NCBI GenBank assembly: GCA_963772375.1
Contig: CAVYXG010000001.1
Location: 1,302,001 to 1,366,000 of the forward strand
DNA: 64,000 bases
Reading direction: 5' to 3'
DNA from: DATBHM01 sp963772375
GTDB taxonomy: Bacteria > Actinomycetota > UBA4738 > JACQTL01
This document shows, one piece after another, positions 47,625-55,568 of the stretch. The stretch's first letter is position 1. Every line of letters begins with the position of its first letter. Below the pieces are notes generated by a model. That model saw only the letters and a program-made list of their open reading frames with translations, was not told the origin of the DNA and ran no database searches. Made by a program: the position numbers and the translations under genes.

Positions 47625-48023
47625 TCAGCGCCGCAGGCGCCGCCAGGCGCGTGCGGCGTCCTCGAAGGCGTCGAGCGGCACCATGAGGTCCTGCAGCGCG
47701 AACATCAGCGCGTCGAACGGCAGTTCCTCCGGGGTCTCCAGCCGGAACCGCTCCGCCGCGGCCACGGCCTCGTCGAGCGCCGCGTCGCAGGCCGTCCATT
47801 CGGACCCGGTCTCCGGGCGGCGCCACCCCGGCATGGTCCGCCGGGCCTCAGCCAGTCCGTCCTCGTAGCCGGCGAGGGCGTCGCCGAGCGGCCGTCCGGG
47901 GGCTCGGGCGCTCGGGACGGCCGAGACGAGGTCCTCCTTGGCGCGTTCGACGCGGGCGAGCGTCGCCTCGAAGGCGGTCTGCGCGTCCTCGAGGTCGGAG
48001 GGGATCCGGCGGCGTCGAAGCAT
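47625..48023 (-). CDS. Hypothetical helical protein
   Basis: The 132-residue protein is predicted nearly all alpha-helical and charged (DLEDAQTAFEATLARVERAKEDL, ETPEELPFDALMFALQD). No signal or family is recognised. ATG 48023 is preferred; the earlier codons read through an Arg/Pro-rich stretch. It is divergent from the stress-response block. Confidence 0.6.
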   Translation of the reverse strand: MLRRRRIPSDLEDAQTAFEATLARVERAKEDLVSAVPSARAPGRPLGDALAGYEDGLAEARRTMPGWRRPETGSEWTACDAALDEAVAAAERFRLETPEELPFDALMFALQDLMVPLDAFEDAARAWRRLRR

Positions 48024-48099
48024 GGGGCGGGCGATGGTACCGCCGCGGGGGCCAGTCCTCCCCACGGGCGGGCGAAAACCGCCCTTCGCGGCCCTCCCG

Positions 48100-48105
48100 T
48101 AGAAT
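48100..48105 (+). promoter_or_regulatory. Candidate -10 of the RsbW-sigma operon
   Basis: TAGAAT lies seven bases before the ATG at 48113, the spacing of leaderless actinobacterial promoters. No -35 match is visible. Confidence 0.5.
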
Positions 48106-48112
48106 TCGCCCG

Positions 48113-48487
48113 ATGTCCGACGTGGTCACCATCCACATCCCGGCCGACACCGCGCACGTGGCGCTGCTGCGCGCGGCGGCATCGGCACTGGCCGCACGGA
48201 TGGACTACCCCATCGACCGCATCACCGAGCTCCAGATCGTCGTCGACGAGGTCTGTTCGCGGCTGATGGCCGTGAGCGAGTCGCCCGCCCGGATCACGGT
48301 GGAGCTCCGCCCGACCGACGGCGGGATCGACCTCGCCGCCCATACGGAGGGGCCTCGGCGCGTCGGCCGGGAGCTGCTGTCCGAGTGGTCGCGCGTGATC
48401 CTGGAGGCCATCGCGAAGGACATCCGGCCCGAGATGGAGGACGGACGGACCTCGCTCGCGCTGCTCGTCCCCCGGGCGGGGGGGTGA
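48113..48487 (+). CDS. RsbW/SpoIIAB-like anti-sigma protein with degenerate ATP site
   Basis: The 124-residue protein follows the layout of a GHKL anti-sigma kinase (LQIVVDEVCSRLMAVSE corresponds to the N-box helix), but the N-box Asn is replaced and no DxGxG or GxGL box is visible. It overlaps the sigma gene by GTGA, so it is likely to be the sigma partner, perhaps binding without kinase activity. It could also be an anti-sigma antagonist-like fold. Confidence 0.75.
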   Translation: MSDVVTIHIPADTAHVALLRAAASALAARMDYPIDRITELQIVVDEVCSRLMAVSESPARITVELRPTDGGIDLAAHTEGPRRVGRELLSEWSRVILEAIAKDIRPEMEDGRTSLALLVPRAGG

Positions 48488-49239
48488 CCTCCACGATTCG
48501 CAGGGGGGTGCCCGACCGGGATCACGTGAAGGAGCTGTTCGCGCAGTTTCGTGCGACGCACGATCCCGAGGTCCGCCAGGAGCTCATCGAGCTGCACCTG
48601 GGGCTGGTCGAGTACCTGGCCAGGCGGTTCGCGGGACGGGGCGAGCCGCTCGAGGACCTGGTTCAGGTCGCCACCATCGGCCTGATCAAGGCCGTCGACC
48701 GGTTCGACCCCGACCGGGCCGTGGAGTTCTCCACGTACGCGACGCCCACCATCGTCGGGGAGCTCAAGCGGCACTTCCGCGACAAGGGGTGGGCGGTTCG
48801 GGTTCCCCGCCGCCTGCAGGAGCTCAACCTCCAGCTCGGCGAGATCACCGGGAAGCTCTCCCAGGAGCTCGGACGGACTCCCACGGTGGCCGAGATGGCC
48901 GAGGCCGCCGGCACCACCGAGGACGAGGTGCTGGAGGGCCTGGAGTCCGCCCACGCGTACACGCTCACCTCGCTCGACGCGCCGACCGGCGACGAGGACC
49001 TCGCCCTGCGCGACCAGATCGGGTCGGTGGACGAGACGATCGAGCTGCTCGAGTACCGGACCAGCCTGACACCTCTGCTCGATCACCTCCCCCCGCGCGA
49101 GCGGACGATGCTCTACCTGCGGTTCTTCAAGGGGATGACCCAGAGCGAGATCGCCGACAAGCTGGGCATCTCCCAGATGCACGTCTCCCGGCTGCTGGCG
49201 AAGACGCTGAGCACCCTCCGCGAGGGCCTCGAAGGCTGA
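48484..49239 (+). CDS. RNA polymerase sigma factor, SigB/SigF type
   Basis: The 251-residue protein has region 2 (LVQVATIGLIKAVDRFDPDR, FSTYATPTIVGELKRHFRDK, GWAVRVPRRLQEL), region 3 (LGRTPTVAEMAEAAG) and region 4 (LPPRERTMLYLRFF, TQSEIADKLGISQMHVSRLL). This is the group 3 sigma of general stress or sporulation type. GTG start inside the upstream stop. Output genes are not identified. Confidence 0.95.
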   Translation: MTSTIRRGVPDRDHVKELFAQFRATHDPEVRQELIELHLGLVEYLARRFAGRGEPLEDLVQVATIGLIKAVDRFDPDRAVEFSTYATPTIVGELKRHFRDKGWAVRVPRRLQELNLQLGEITGKLSQELGRTPTVAEMAEAAGTTEDEVLEGLESAHAYTLTSLDAPTGDEDLALRDQIGSVDETIELLEYRTSLTPLLDHLPPRERTMLYLRFFKGMTQSEIADKLGISQMHVSRLLAKTLSTLREGLEG

Positions 49240-49253
49240 ACGAGCGCCGCGGC

Positions 49254-50051
49254 TCAACCCCGGAACGTCCCACGGCGCCGCCTGGACAGGAATCCCTCCC
49301 GCGCGGCCACCCCCGCCGCCGGGTCGTTCGTGGCCACGGCGTCCACTCCCTGGGCCAGCAGGCGCGCGAACGGCTCCCGGTCGTCGACGACCCAGGTTCC
49401 CACGAGCATCCCTGCGTCGTGCACTTCCCGGACGAACGGTTCGCCCGCGTCGAGGAGCGGCATGGCATTCGGAAGCACCCATCGGTGTCCCGCCTCCCTG
49501 GCGTACACGAACGCCGCCCGGGGATCCATCGCGCCGATGGTCAGGAACCCCGTCGGGATCGACGGCTCGAGCTCGCGGCAGCGCTCGATGGAGAGCCAGT
49601 TGAACGAGCTCACCAGCACCGGCCCCGAGAAGCCGCTCGCATCGAGCTCCCGGAGGCACGCCTCGACGACGGCCTCCTTCGGAGAGTCGAACGCCGGCTC
49701 CCCGGGGATGTTCTTGATCTCGACGTCGACGCCGACCCGGCCGGACAGCAGGTCGAGCACCTCCCGGAGCGTGGGGATCCGGCCGCCGCCGGTGAGCTCC
49801 ATCACGCGAAGGACTTCCAGGGAGAGCTCGTGCACGAACCCCTCCCCCTTCGCCACCCGCGACACCTCGGGATCGTGGATCACGACCGGCACGCCGTCCG
49901 CTGACAGCCGGACGTCGAACTCCACGACCTGGGCCCCCACCGCCACCGCGGCGTCGAATGCCTCGAGGGTGTTCTCCGGAAATGCCGCTGATGCCCCGCG
50001 GTGCGCGACGACCAACGGGTGATCTTCGAAAGGGAAATCCACTGCGACCAT
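49254..50051 (-). CDS. Glycerophosphodiester phosphodiesterase (GDPD family)
   Basis: The 265-residue TIM-barrel enzyme starts VVAHRGASAAFPENTLEAF with the catalytic His of HRG, metal ligands in EFDVRLSADG, and the second His in VVIHDPEVSR; VDVEIKN supplies another acidic residue. It would hydrolyse glycerophosphodiesters to glycerol-3-phosphate and alcohol. No signal peptide. Its ATG region overlaps the whiB promoter. Confidence 0.93.
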   Translation of the reverse strand: MVAVDFPFEDHPLVVAHRGASAAFPENTLEAFDAAVAVGAQVVEFDVRLSADGVPVVIHDPEVSRVAKGEGFVHELSLEVLRVMELTGGGRIPTLREVLDLLSGRVGVDVEIKNIPGEPAFDSPKEAVVEACLRELDASGFSGPVLVSSFNWLSIERCRELEPSIPTGFLTIGAMDPRAAFVYAREAGHRWVLPNAMPLLDAGEPFVREVHDAGMLVGTWVVDDREPFARLLAQGVDAVATNDPAAGVAAREGFLSRRRRGTFRG

Positions 50052-50080
50052 TGATTCCGCGAAAGGACCGTCAGTATACT
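50051..50080 (+). promoter_or_regulatory. Promoter of whiB
   Basis: TTGATT (50051-50056) and TATACT (50075-50080) are 18 bases apart. The -10 block AGTATACT is itself a palindrome, so it can also serve the GDPD gene on the other strand. The whiB leader would be about 60 bases. Confidence 0.65.
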
Positions 50081-50146
50081 CGCGCCCTTGCCGCGCCCCG
50101 GTGGGGGAACCGGAGCCCGTCGCGTTGCACAACGGGGGGAGCCACG

Positions 50147-50410
50147 ATGGACTGGGTCCACTACGCACGCTGTCGGGACGAGGATCCCGAGCTCTTCTTC
50201 CCCGTGGGGACGACCGGCCCCGCAGCACTGCAGGTCGATGCGGCGAAGCTGGTGTGCGCCGGGTGCATCGTCCGCGACGACTGCCTGGAGTGGGCCATGG
50301 CCACCGGCCAGGACGCCGGCGTGTGGGGCGGGCTGTCCGAGGACGAACGCCGGGCGCTTCGCCGGGCCCGGCGGCGGAACCGCGCCCCCCACCTCCTGCC
50401 GGCCGGCTGA
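50147..50410 (+). CDS. WhiB-family iron-sulfur regulator
   Basis: The 87-residue protein has four Cys (9, 37, 40, 46) for a [4Fe-4S] cluster (ARCRDEDPELFF, LVCAGCIVRDDCLEWA), the GVWGG turn at 58-62 and a basic C-terminus (RRARRRNR) for DNA contact. It senses redox or NO and binds the principal sigma factor. A GGGGGG stretch precedes ATG 50147. It sits within the stress-sigma block. Confidence 0.95.
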   Translation: MDWVHYARCRDEDPELFFPVGTTGPAALQVDAAKLVCAGCIVRDDCLEWAMATGQDAGVWGGLSEDERRALRRARRRNRAPHLLPAG

Positions 50411-50491
50411 GCCCATCTTCCCCATCCTCCGCCCGGCAGCTAGACTCGCTGTCGTCTCCGGCAACGCCCCGTCTCCGGTGGAACCCAACCC

Positions 50492-51779
50492 ATGTCGACC
50501 CGTTCACTTCCCCCGGGCGAGGCCCTGACCGAGGCCGAAGCCACCCGGAACCGGCTGCGGTTCCTGTTGGAGGCCAGCACGGTGCTCGGCTCGTCGCTCG
50601 ACTTCGACGACAGCCTGAGCCGCCTGTCACGCCTGGTCGCGGCGACCATGGCCGACGTGTGCCTCGTTGACGTCGTCGAGCCGAACGGCGCCCTCCGCCG
50701 CGCGGCCGCTGCCCGCACCGATCCCGACGGCCGGCCGTCGGTCGACCACCTCTTGGGGCCGGCCGCCGATCCCGACCCGCGAGCCCGGTGGCGCGGGTGG
50801 TGGCCACGGGGGAGATGGTTGCGATCGAGGAGCTCACCGAGGACGAGGCCCGAGCCCTCGCCGGGGGGGAGACCGGGCTGGGGTTCCGTTCGTCACTCAG
50901 CCTCCCGCTGGTGGGCCGGGGCGCACCCTCGGCGTCGCCACGCTGATCTCGACCTCCGACGACCGTCCGATCGGCCCGGCCGAGGTTGAGCTGGCGGTCG
51001 ACCTGACCCGCCGGGCGGCGCTCGCCGCCGACAACGCCCGGCTGTACGGCGAGCGGACGCGCGTGGCCCGGGCCCTGCAGGCCAGCCTCCTCCCTCGCGA
51101 GCTGCCGGACGTGCCGGGGTTCCAGGTGGCGGCGCGGTACCACGCGGCCGGCGAGGGCAACGAGGTCGGGGGCGACTTCTACGACCTGTTCGACACGGGC
51201 GACGGCGGGTGGGCGGTCGTGATCGGCGACGTGTGCGGCAAGGGGCCGGAGGCGGCCGCCGTCACCGGACAGGCCCGGTACACCGTCCGCGCCGCCGCAA
51301 TGCGCCAGCGCCGCCCCAGTCGGATCCTCGACACGCTCAACGAGGCCCTGCGGTTCCAGCGGGACGACGCGCGGTTCTGCACGGTGAGCTTCGTCCGCAT
51401 GAAGCTCACGGCGTCCGGGGCCCGGCTCACCGTGGCCTGCGGCGGCCATCCCCCGCCGGTCATCCTTCGCACGAACGGCCGGGTCGACTCAGTGGGCAAC
51501 CCGGGGACGCTGCTCGGGGTGTTCCCCGACCCTGAGCTCGACGACGTCATGGCCGACCTCGGGCCCGGCGACGCCCTGATCCTGTACACGGACGGCGTCA
51601 TCGGAACGCCCTCCAAGGGCAAGGTCATGGCCGAGGAACGCGTGGCCGACATGCTCGCACCCCTCGGCGGCCGGAGCGCCGTCGAGATCGCCGAGCTCCT
51701 GGAGCACGCCGTGCTCGACTTCCAGGGAGGAACGCTCCGGGACGACGTCGCGATCCTCGTGCTCCGGGCGGTCGGCTGA
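50492..51779 (+). pseudogene. GAF-SpoIIE serine phosphatase split by two single-base deletions
   Basis: The first part (50492 to ~50780) reads FLLEASTVLGSSLDFDDSL, a GAF start. A second segment in another frame (VARVVATGEMVAIEELTEDE, SSLSLPLVG) continues the GAF domain. After ~50930 a third frame carries the PP2C/SpoIIE domain (LQASLLPRELP, GGDFYDLFDTGDGGW, GDVCGKGPEAA, CGGHPPPVI). Each change is explained by one missing base, the second in a C-run (CCC). It may be a sequencing error or a real pseudogene. The intact product would be an RsbU-like phosphatase in the partner-switching pathway. Confidence 0.8.
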
Positions 51780-51837
51780 CGGCCGAGCCGGCCGCTCCCG
51801 AGCCGAGCAAGCCCGGCCCGCGATGCCCGATTTTCCC

Positions 51838-51862
51838 GGAACGGACAGGAATAGCCTCCGTA
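51838..51862 (+). promoter_or_regulatory. Candidate ECF-type promoter
   Basis: GGAAC (51838-51842) and CGTA (51859-51862) are spaced by 16 bases, as in many ECF sigma promoters, 33 bases before the RsbW-like gene. Single-site match only. Confidence 0.3.
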
Positions 51863-51894
51863 CGCTGGGGAACCATAGCCGGGAGGATGCCCGC

Positions 51895-52341
51895 ATGGAA
51901 GCAGTGGAAGCGCAGATGACCGAGCGGTCGATCGAGCTGGACGTCCGGCTCCCGACCGGCGCGACCGCGCCCTCCTCGGCGCGCGCGCTCGTCGGTGGAC
52001 TCCGCGAGCGCCTCGCCGACGACGTGCTCGACGACCTGGTGCTCGTCGTGAGCGAGGTCGTCACGAACTGCGTCCGTCACGCCGGGCTCGGACCCGGCGA
52101 CGACATCAGCGTCCATGTCCGGGCGACGTCGTCGGGGGTACGACTGGAGGTCGTCGACCGGGGCCGCGGATTCGACCTTCCGGCGATGTTGGGGCACGAC
52201 CCGGCCCACCCGGGTGGCTGGGGCCTCTACATCGTCGACCGGCTGGCGGACCGGTGGGGGGTGGTCCGGGATTCGGGCACCCGGCTGTGGTTCGAGATCG
52301 ACATCGGGCCGGACGGACGCCGCGCCGCGTCGGTGACCTGA
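51895..52341 (+). CDS. RsbW-like anti-sigma ATPase, intact GHKL motifs
   Basis: The 148-residue protein has N-box VVSEVVTNCVRHAG, G1-box VVDRGRGFD and G2-box GGWGLYIVDRL, so it should bind ATP and phosphorylate an anti-anti-sigma partner or hold a sigma factor. ATG 51895 follows GGGAGG. It forms the downstream end of the stress block, after the phosphatase. Confidence 0.9.
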   Translation: MEAVEAQMTERSIELDVRLPTGATAPSSARALVGGLRERLADDVLDDLVLVVSEVVTNCVRHAGLGPGDDISVHVRATSSGVRLEVVDRGRGFDLPAMLGHDPAHPGGWGLYIVDRLADRWGVVRDSGTRLWFEIDIGPDGRRAASVT

Positions 52342-52353
52342 TTCGATCGGTCG

Positions 52354-53022
52354 CTAGACCAGGCTGGACGGACAGAGGTCGTTCACCGGGCAGTCGGCGC
52401 AGAGCGGCTTCCTCGCCTGGCAGATCCGCCGGCCGTGGTCGATCAGCACATAGGTGAAGTCGAACCATCGATCCTGCGGAACGAGCTTCATGAGGTCCCC
52501 CTCGACCTTGTCGGGGTCGTCCTGCTTGGTGAACCCCAGCCGCTGCGCGACCCGCCGCACGTGGGTGTCGACGGCGATGCCGACCACCACGCCGTAGGCG
52601 TTGCCGAGCACGATGTTCCCGGTCTTCCGGGCCACGCCGGGAAGCCTGAGGATCTCCTCCATCGTCTCGGGGATCCGCCCGTCGAACTCCTCGACCAGCA
52701 TCCGCGAGGCGCCGCGGATGGACTTCGTCTTGTTGTTGAAGAACCCGGTCGGGTGGATGTCCTCGGCCAGTTCGGACTCGGGCACCTTCAGGTAGTCCTC
52801 GGGCGCCCGGTACTTGTCGAACAGCCCGCCCGGCCCCTGGGTGACCATGTTCACGCGCTCGTCGGTGCACTGGGCGGACAGGATGGTCGCGACGAGCATC
52901 TCGAGTGGATTGGAGAACTTCAGCGCGACGTGGGCATCGGGGTAGGACTCGGACAGCCGCCGGATGATGACGGGCGCACGCCTGGAGATGGGGCTCTTCC
53001 GTGTGAGCGGCTTCTCGACCAC
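52354..53022 (-). CDS. nth: Endonuclease III
   Basis: The 222-residue DNA glycosylase/AP lyase has HhH LPGVARKTGNIVLG with catalytic Lys133, catalytic Asp152 (VDTHVRRV) and the cluster ligands Cys201, 208, 211 and 217 (C-x6-C-x2-C-x5-C). It removes oxidised pyrimidines. GTG start at 53022, two bases after the crotonase-like stop. Confidence 0.96.
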   Translation of the reverse strand: MVEKPLTRKSPISRRAPVIIRRLSESYPDAHVALKFSNPLEMLVATILSAQCTDERVNMVTQGPGGLFDKYRAPEDYLKVPESELAEDIHPTGFFNNKTKSIRGASRMLVEEFDGRIPETMEEILRLPGVARKTGNIVLGNAYGVVVGIAVDTHVRRVAQRLGFTKQDDPDKVEGDLMKLVPQDRWFDFTYVLIDHGRRICQARKPLCADCPVNDLCPSSLV

Positions 53023-53024
53023 GC

Positions 53025-53819
53025 TCAGCGACCCTCGAAGTCCGGCTTGCGGCGCTCCCGGAATGCGCGGATGCCCTCTTGGAGGTCCTCGCTGGCGAAC
53101 GCCTGCGCGGCCATCATGTCGAAGTCGGCCACGCGGTGGCCCTCGGTGAAGCGATCCAGGCCGAGGTGCCCGAGCACCACGCCGATCCCCCGCTTCGAGC
53201 CCTGCACGGACAGCGGCGCGGCCTCGGCGATCGTCGCGGCCAGCCGGCCCACGCAGGCGTCGAGCTCCGACTCGGGCACCGCCTGGTTGGCCAACCCCCA
53301 CTCGGCCGCCTGCGCCCCCGTGATGGCCCTCCCGGTGAACAGGATCTCCCCGGCGCGCTTCGGCCCGACGGCGAGCACCAGACGCTGGATATTCTCGAAG
53401 TTGATCAGGATGCCGAGCCGCGCGGACGGGACGCCGAGCCTGGCGTCCTCGGCCACCACGGCGAGGTCGCACGCGATGGCGATCTGGCACCCGGCGCCCA
53501 GCGCCGCCCCCTGCACACGGGCGATCACCGGCACCGGATGCGTGGCGATCGCCGTGAGGAGCCCCTCGAACGTCCGACCGTAGTCGAACTCCCCGGGGCC
53601 GCTCCGCATCACCTCGAGCTCCGCGAAGTCCGCGCCGGCACAGAAGTCGGGCCCGTCGCCGGCGAGGACCACGACGCGGGTCTCGTGGTCGGCCGCGAGG
53701 CCGCCGAGGGCCTCGACCAGCTCCTCGATCATCTCGGTGCTCACCGCGTTGCGCTGCTCCGACCTGAGGAGCGTGACGCGGGCGACCGGCCCGCCGCGTT
53801 CGACCCGGGTGAGCGCCAT
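53025..53819 (-). CDS. Crotonase-fold protein (enoyl-CoA hydratase/isomerase family)
   Basis: The 264-residue protein has the oxyanion loops FCAGADFAEL and QGAALGAGC. The two hydratase catalytic Glu positions are replaced: GAGCQ (Gln112) and GVPSARLG (Ser132). So ordinary enoyl-CoA hydratase activity is unlikely, and another crotonase reaction or a non-catalytic role is possible. It sits next to a biotinyl protein and BKACE gene, suggesting acyl-CoA metabolism. Confidence 0.88.
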   Translation of the reverse strand: MALTRVERGGPVARVTLLRSEQRNAVSTEMIEELVEALGGLAADHETRVVVLAGDGPDFCAGADFAELEVMRSGPGEFDYGRTFEGLLTAIATHPVPVIARVQGAALGAGCQIAIACDLAVVAEDARLGVPSARLGILINFENIQRLVLAVGPKRAGEILFTGRAITGAQAAEWGLANQAVPESELDACVGRLAATIAEAAPLSVQGSKRGIGVVLGHLGLDRFTEGHRVADFDMMAAQAFASEDLQEGIRAFRERRKPDFEGR

Positions 53820-53826
53820 CGCCCGG

Positions 53827-54036
53827 CTACTCGACCACCGCGATGACGTCGCCCTCCTGGACGACGCCGCCCTCCTGGACGCGGACCTCTTTGACGGTGC
53901 CCCCCGCCGGCGACTCGACCGGGATCTCCATCTTCATGGACTCGAGGATCACGAGCGGGTCGCCTTCGGCCACAGGGTCGCCCGAGGCCACCAGCACCTT
54001 CCAGACGTTCGCGACCATCTCGGCCTGGACGTCCAC
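53827..54036 (-). CDS. Stand-alone biotinyl carrier protein (TB7.3-like)
   Basis: The 69-residue protein is a single biotinyl domain with the attachment motif ILESMKMEIPV (Lys35), length and sequence close to M. tuberculosis TB7.3. A partner biotin carboxylase is not in the window, though an acyl-CoA carboxylase beta subunit lies at the right edge. GTG start adjoins the BKACE stop. Confidence 0.9.
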   Translation of the reverse strand: MDVQAEMVANVWKVLVASGDPVAEGDPLVILESMKMEIPVESPAGGTVKEVRVQEGGVVQEGDVIAVVE

Positions 54037-54915
54037 CTACGCGACCTTCGAGCGGTCGGGCTCCGCGGGGAGCGAGAGCAGCTCTCGGGCCTTCGCGGGT
54101 TCGGCCACGTCGCGGCCCTGCAGCCGGACGATCGTCGCGGCCGCCTCGACCAGGTCCCCGTTTGACGACGCCATCTCGCCCGACGGCAGGTAGAAGTTGT
54201 CCTCGAAGCCCACACGGACGTTCCCGCCGAGGGCCGCGCTCGCCGCGATCATCGCCCACTGCTCGCGGCTGACCGCGATGACGCCCCACGTCGAGCCGTC
54301 GGGTACCACGCTCGACATGTGCGCGAGGTTCCGGGCGGTCGCCTGGATCCCGCCGAGCACGCCGTGGATCAGCGAGAACTGCACCGGCGGCCTGATGACG
54401 CCCATGTCGACGAGCGGCACGACCGACTCGACGTGGCCGACGTCGAAGCACTCGCACTCGGGCTTCACGCCGGCCTCGTTCATGCGCTGGAGCAGGAACA
54501 CGATGTCGTCGAAGTGGTTCTCGAACACGAAGTTGAAGACGAATCCCTTCCGCTTCGCGCTGTACTTCGCGTAGTTCATCGAGCCCATGTTCAGCGCGCC
54601 GATCTCGGGGCGCAGGTCCGTGATGTGCCCGACCCGTTCGGCCATCGGGAGGCCCACCCACCCGGTCGAGAAGTTGACGATGATGTCCGGGGTCTCGGCG
54701 AGGACGGCCTGGGTGATGGCCCGGTAGTGCTGGGGCTGCACCGTGGGCGCGCCGTTCGGCTCACGAGCATGGATATGGACCATCGATGCGCCGGCGTCGC
54801 GGGCCCGGCGGACCTCCTTGGCGTACTCCTCGGGCGTGTACGGGATGCCCCCGCACTGCTGCTTGTTGGCCACCGCCCCGGAGACGGCGCAGGTGATGAT
54901 GCAGGCGTCGGTCAT
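54037..54915 (-). CDS. BKACE (DUF849) beta-keto acid cleavage enzyme
   Basis: The 292-residue TIM-barrel enzyme has the zinc ligands His47 and His49 (VHIHARE), and the typical IITCAVSGAV start, FSTGWVGLPM and NMGSMN motifs. BKACEs condense a beta-keto acid with acetyl-CoA to give a CoA ester and acetoacetate. The substrate is undefined. Its ATG overlaps the stop of the peroxiredoxin-like gene (ATGA). Confidence 0.92.
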   Translation of the reverse strand: MTDACIITCAVSGAVANKQQCGGIPYTPEEYAKEVRRARDAGASMVHIHAREPNGAPTVQPQHYRAITQAVLAETPDIIVNFSTGWVGLPMAERVGHITDLRPEIGALNMGSMNYAKYSAKRKGFVFNFVFENHFDDIVFLLQRMNEAGVKPECECFDVGHVESVVPLVDMGVIRPPVQFSLIHGVLGGIQATARNLAHMSSVVPDGSTWGVIAVSREQWAMIAASAALGGNVRVGFEDNFYLPSGEMASSNGDLVEAAATIVRLQGRDVAEPAKARELLSLPAEPDRSKVA

Positions 54916-55541
54916 GGTTCGCGGGTCCTCGCTCGGTCCGGTTGCGCCACCGGAGGGTACTGCACGGGGCCTCGCCGTCGGCCCGCTCTCCGGGTCGGGG
55001 CCAGAGCGTCGAGGAGCTCGTCGTTCGGGGGGTTGTCGGCGACATCCTTGTTTCGGTGCGCGTAGCGGATGACGCCGGAACGGTCGATGACGAACACTCC
55101 GGGCATCTGGCGGTAGTCGTCGCCGGAGAGCTTCGCGACCTCCACGTCGCGGGTGAGCAGGGCCCGCGCGTAGCGCAGGATCAGCTGGGGCCCGAACAGC
55201 TGGCGGTTCGAACCGCGCTCCAGCCCGTACGCGCGGTAGGCCTCCTGGGAGGGATCGGACAGGCATTCGAACGGGACGTGGCGCTCGTCGCAGAAGAGCT
55301 GTGCGCGCGTGTGCGGGCCGAGCGCGATCAGGCTGATGATGGCGCCGGCCTCGGCGAACCGCTCACGGTCGTCGCGCAACTGCACGACGTGCTCCTGGCA
55401 GAACGTTCAGCCGAAGTGCCGGAGGAACACAGCCACGAGCGGCTTCCGGCGCCACCGGGCCGACAGCCGGACGTGACGGCCGTTCGTGTTCGTCAACGTG
55501 ACGTCTGGCGCGGGATCGCCCACGCGCGGTCGATTCGCCAT
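54912..55541 (-). CDS. Peroxiredoxin-like protein, candidate selenoprotein (UxxC, in-frame TGA)
   Basis: From ATG 55541 the frame reads VGDPAPDVTLTNTNGR and VAVFLRHFG, then TGA (55407-55409), then TFCQEHVVQLRDD, and stays open to 54912. In AhpC/TSA (PRXL2/SelL-related) proteins the motif is FLRHFGC-x-x-C, so the TGA falls exactly on the first active-site Cys (residue 45), with Cys48 following. The whole 209-residue fold is kept. A hairpin with its apical loop 19-21 bases after the TGA follows. Alternatives: nonsense mutation, or internal start GTG 55385 (AGGAG in front) giving a protein without the active site. Confidence 0.75.
55377..55397 (-). promoter_or_regulatory. SECIS-like hairpin after the in-frame TGA
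   Basis: In the mRNA, GCAC and GUGC form the upper stem around loop GUC, with CAG/UUG below an internal GA/AG mismatch. The loop bases are 19-21 after the UGA, the same distance as in the E. coli fdhF element. The stem is short, so this is suggestive only. Confidence 0.45.
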
Positions 55542-55568
55542 GGCGTGCCGAAGGATACGCGCGGAGCG

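Noticed and set aside
55383..55385. Internal GTG as the true start of the peroxiredoxin-like gene
   Set aside because: AGGAG precedes it, so it cannot be excluded, but the product would lack the first strand and the active-site motif, while coding signal extends upstream to ATG 55541 in the same frame.
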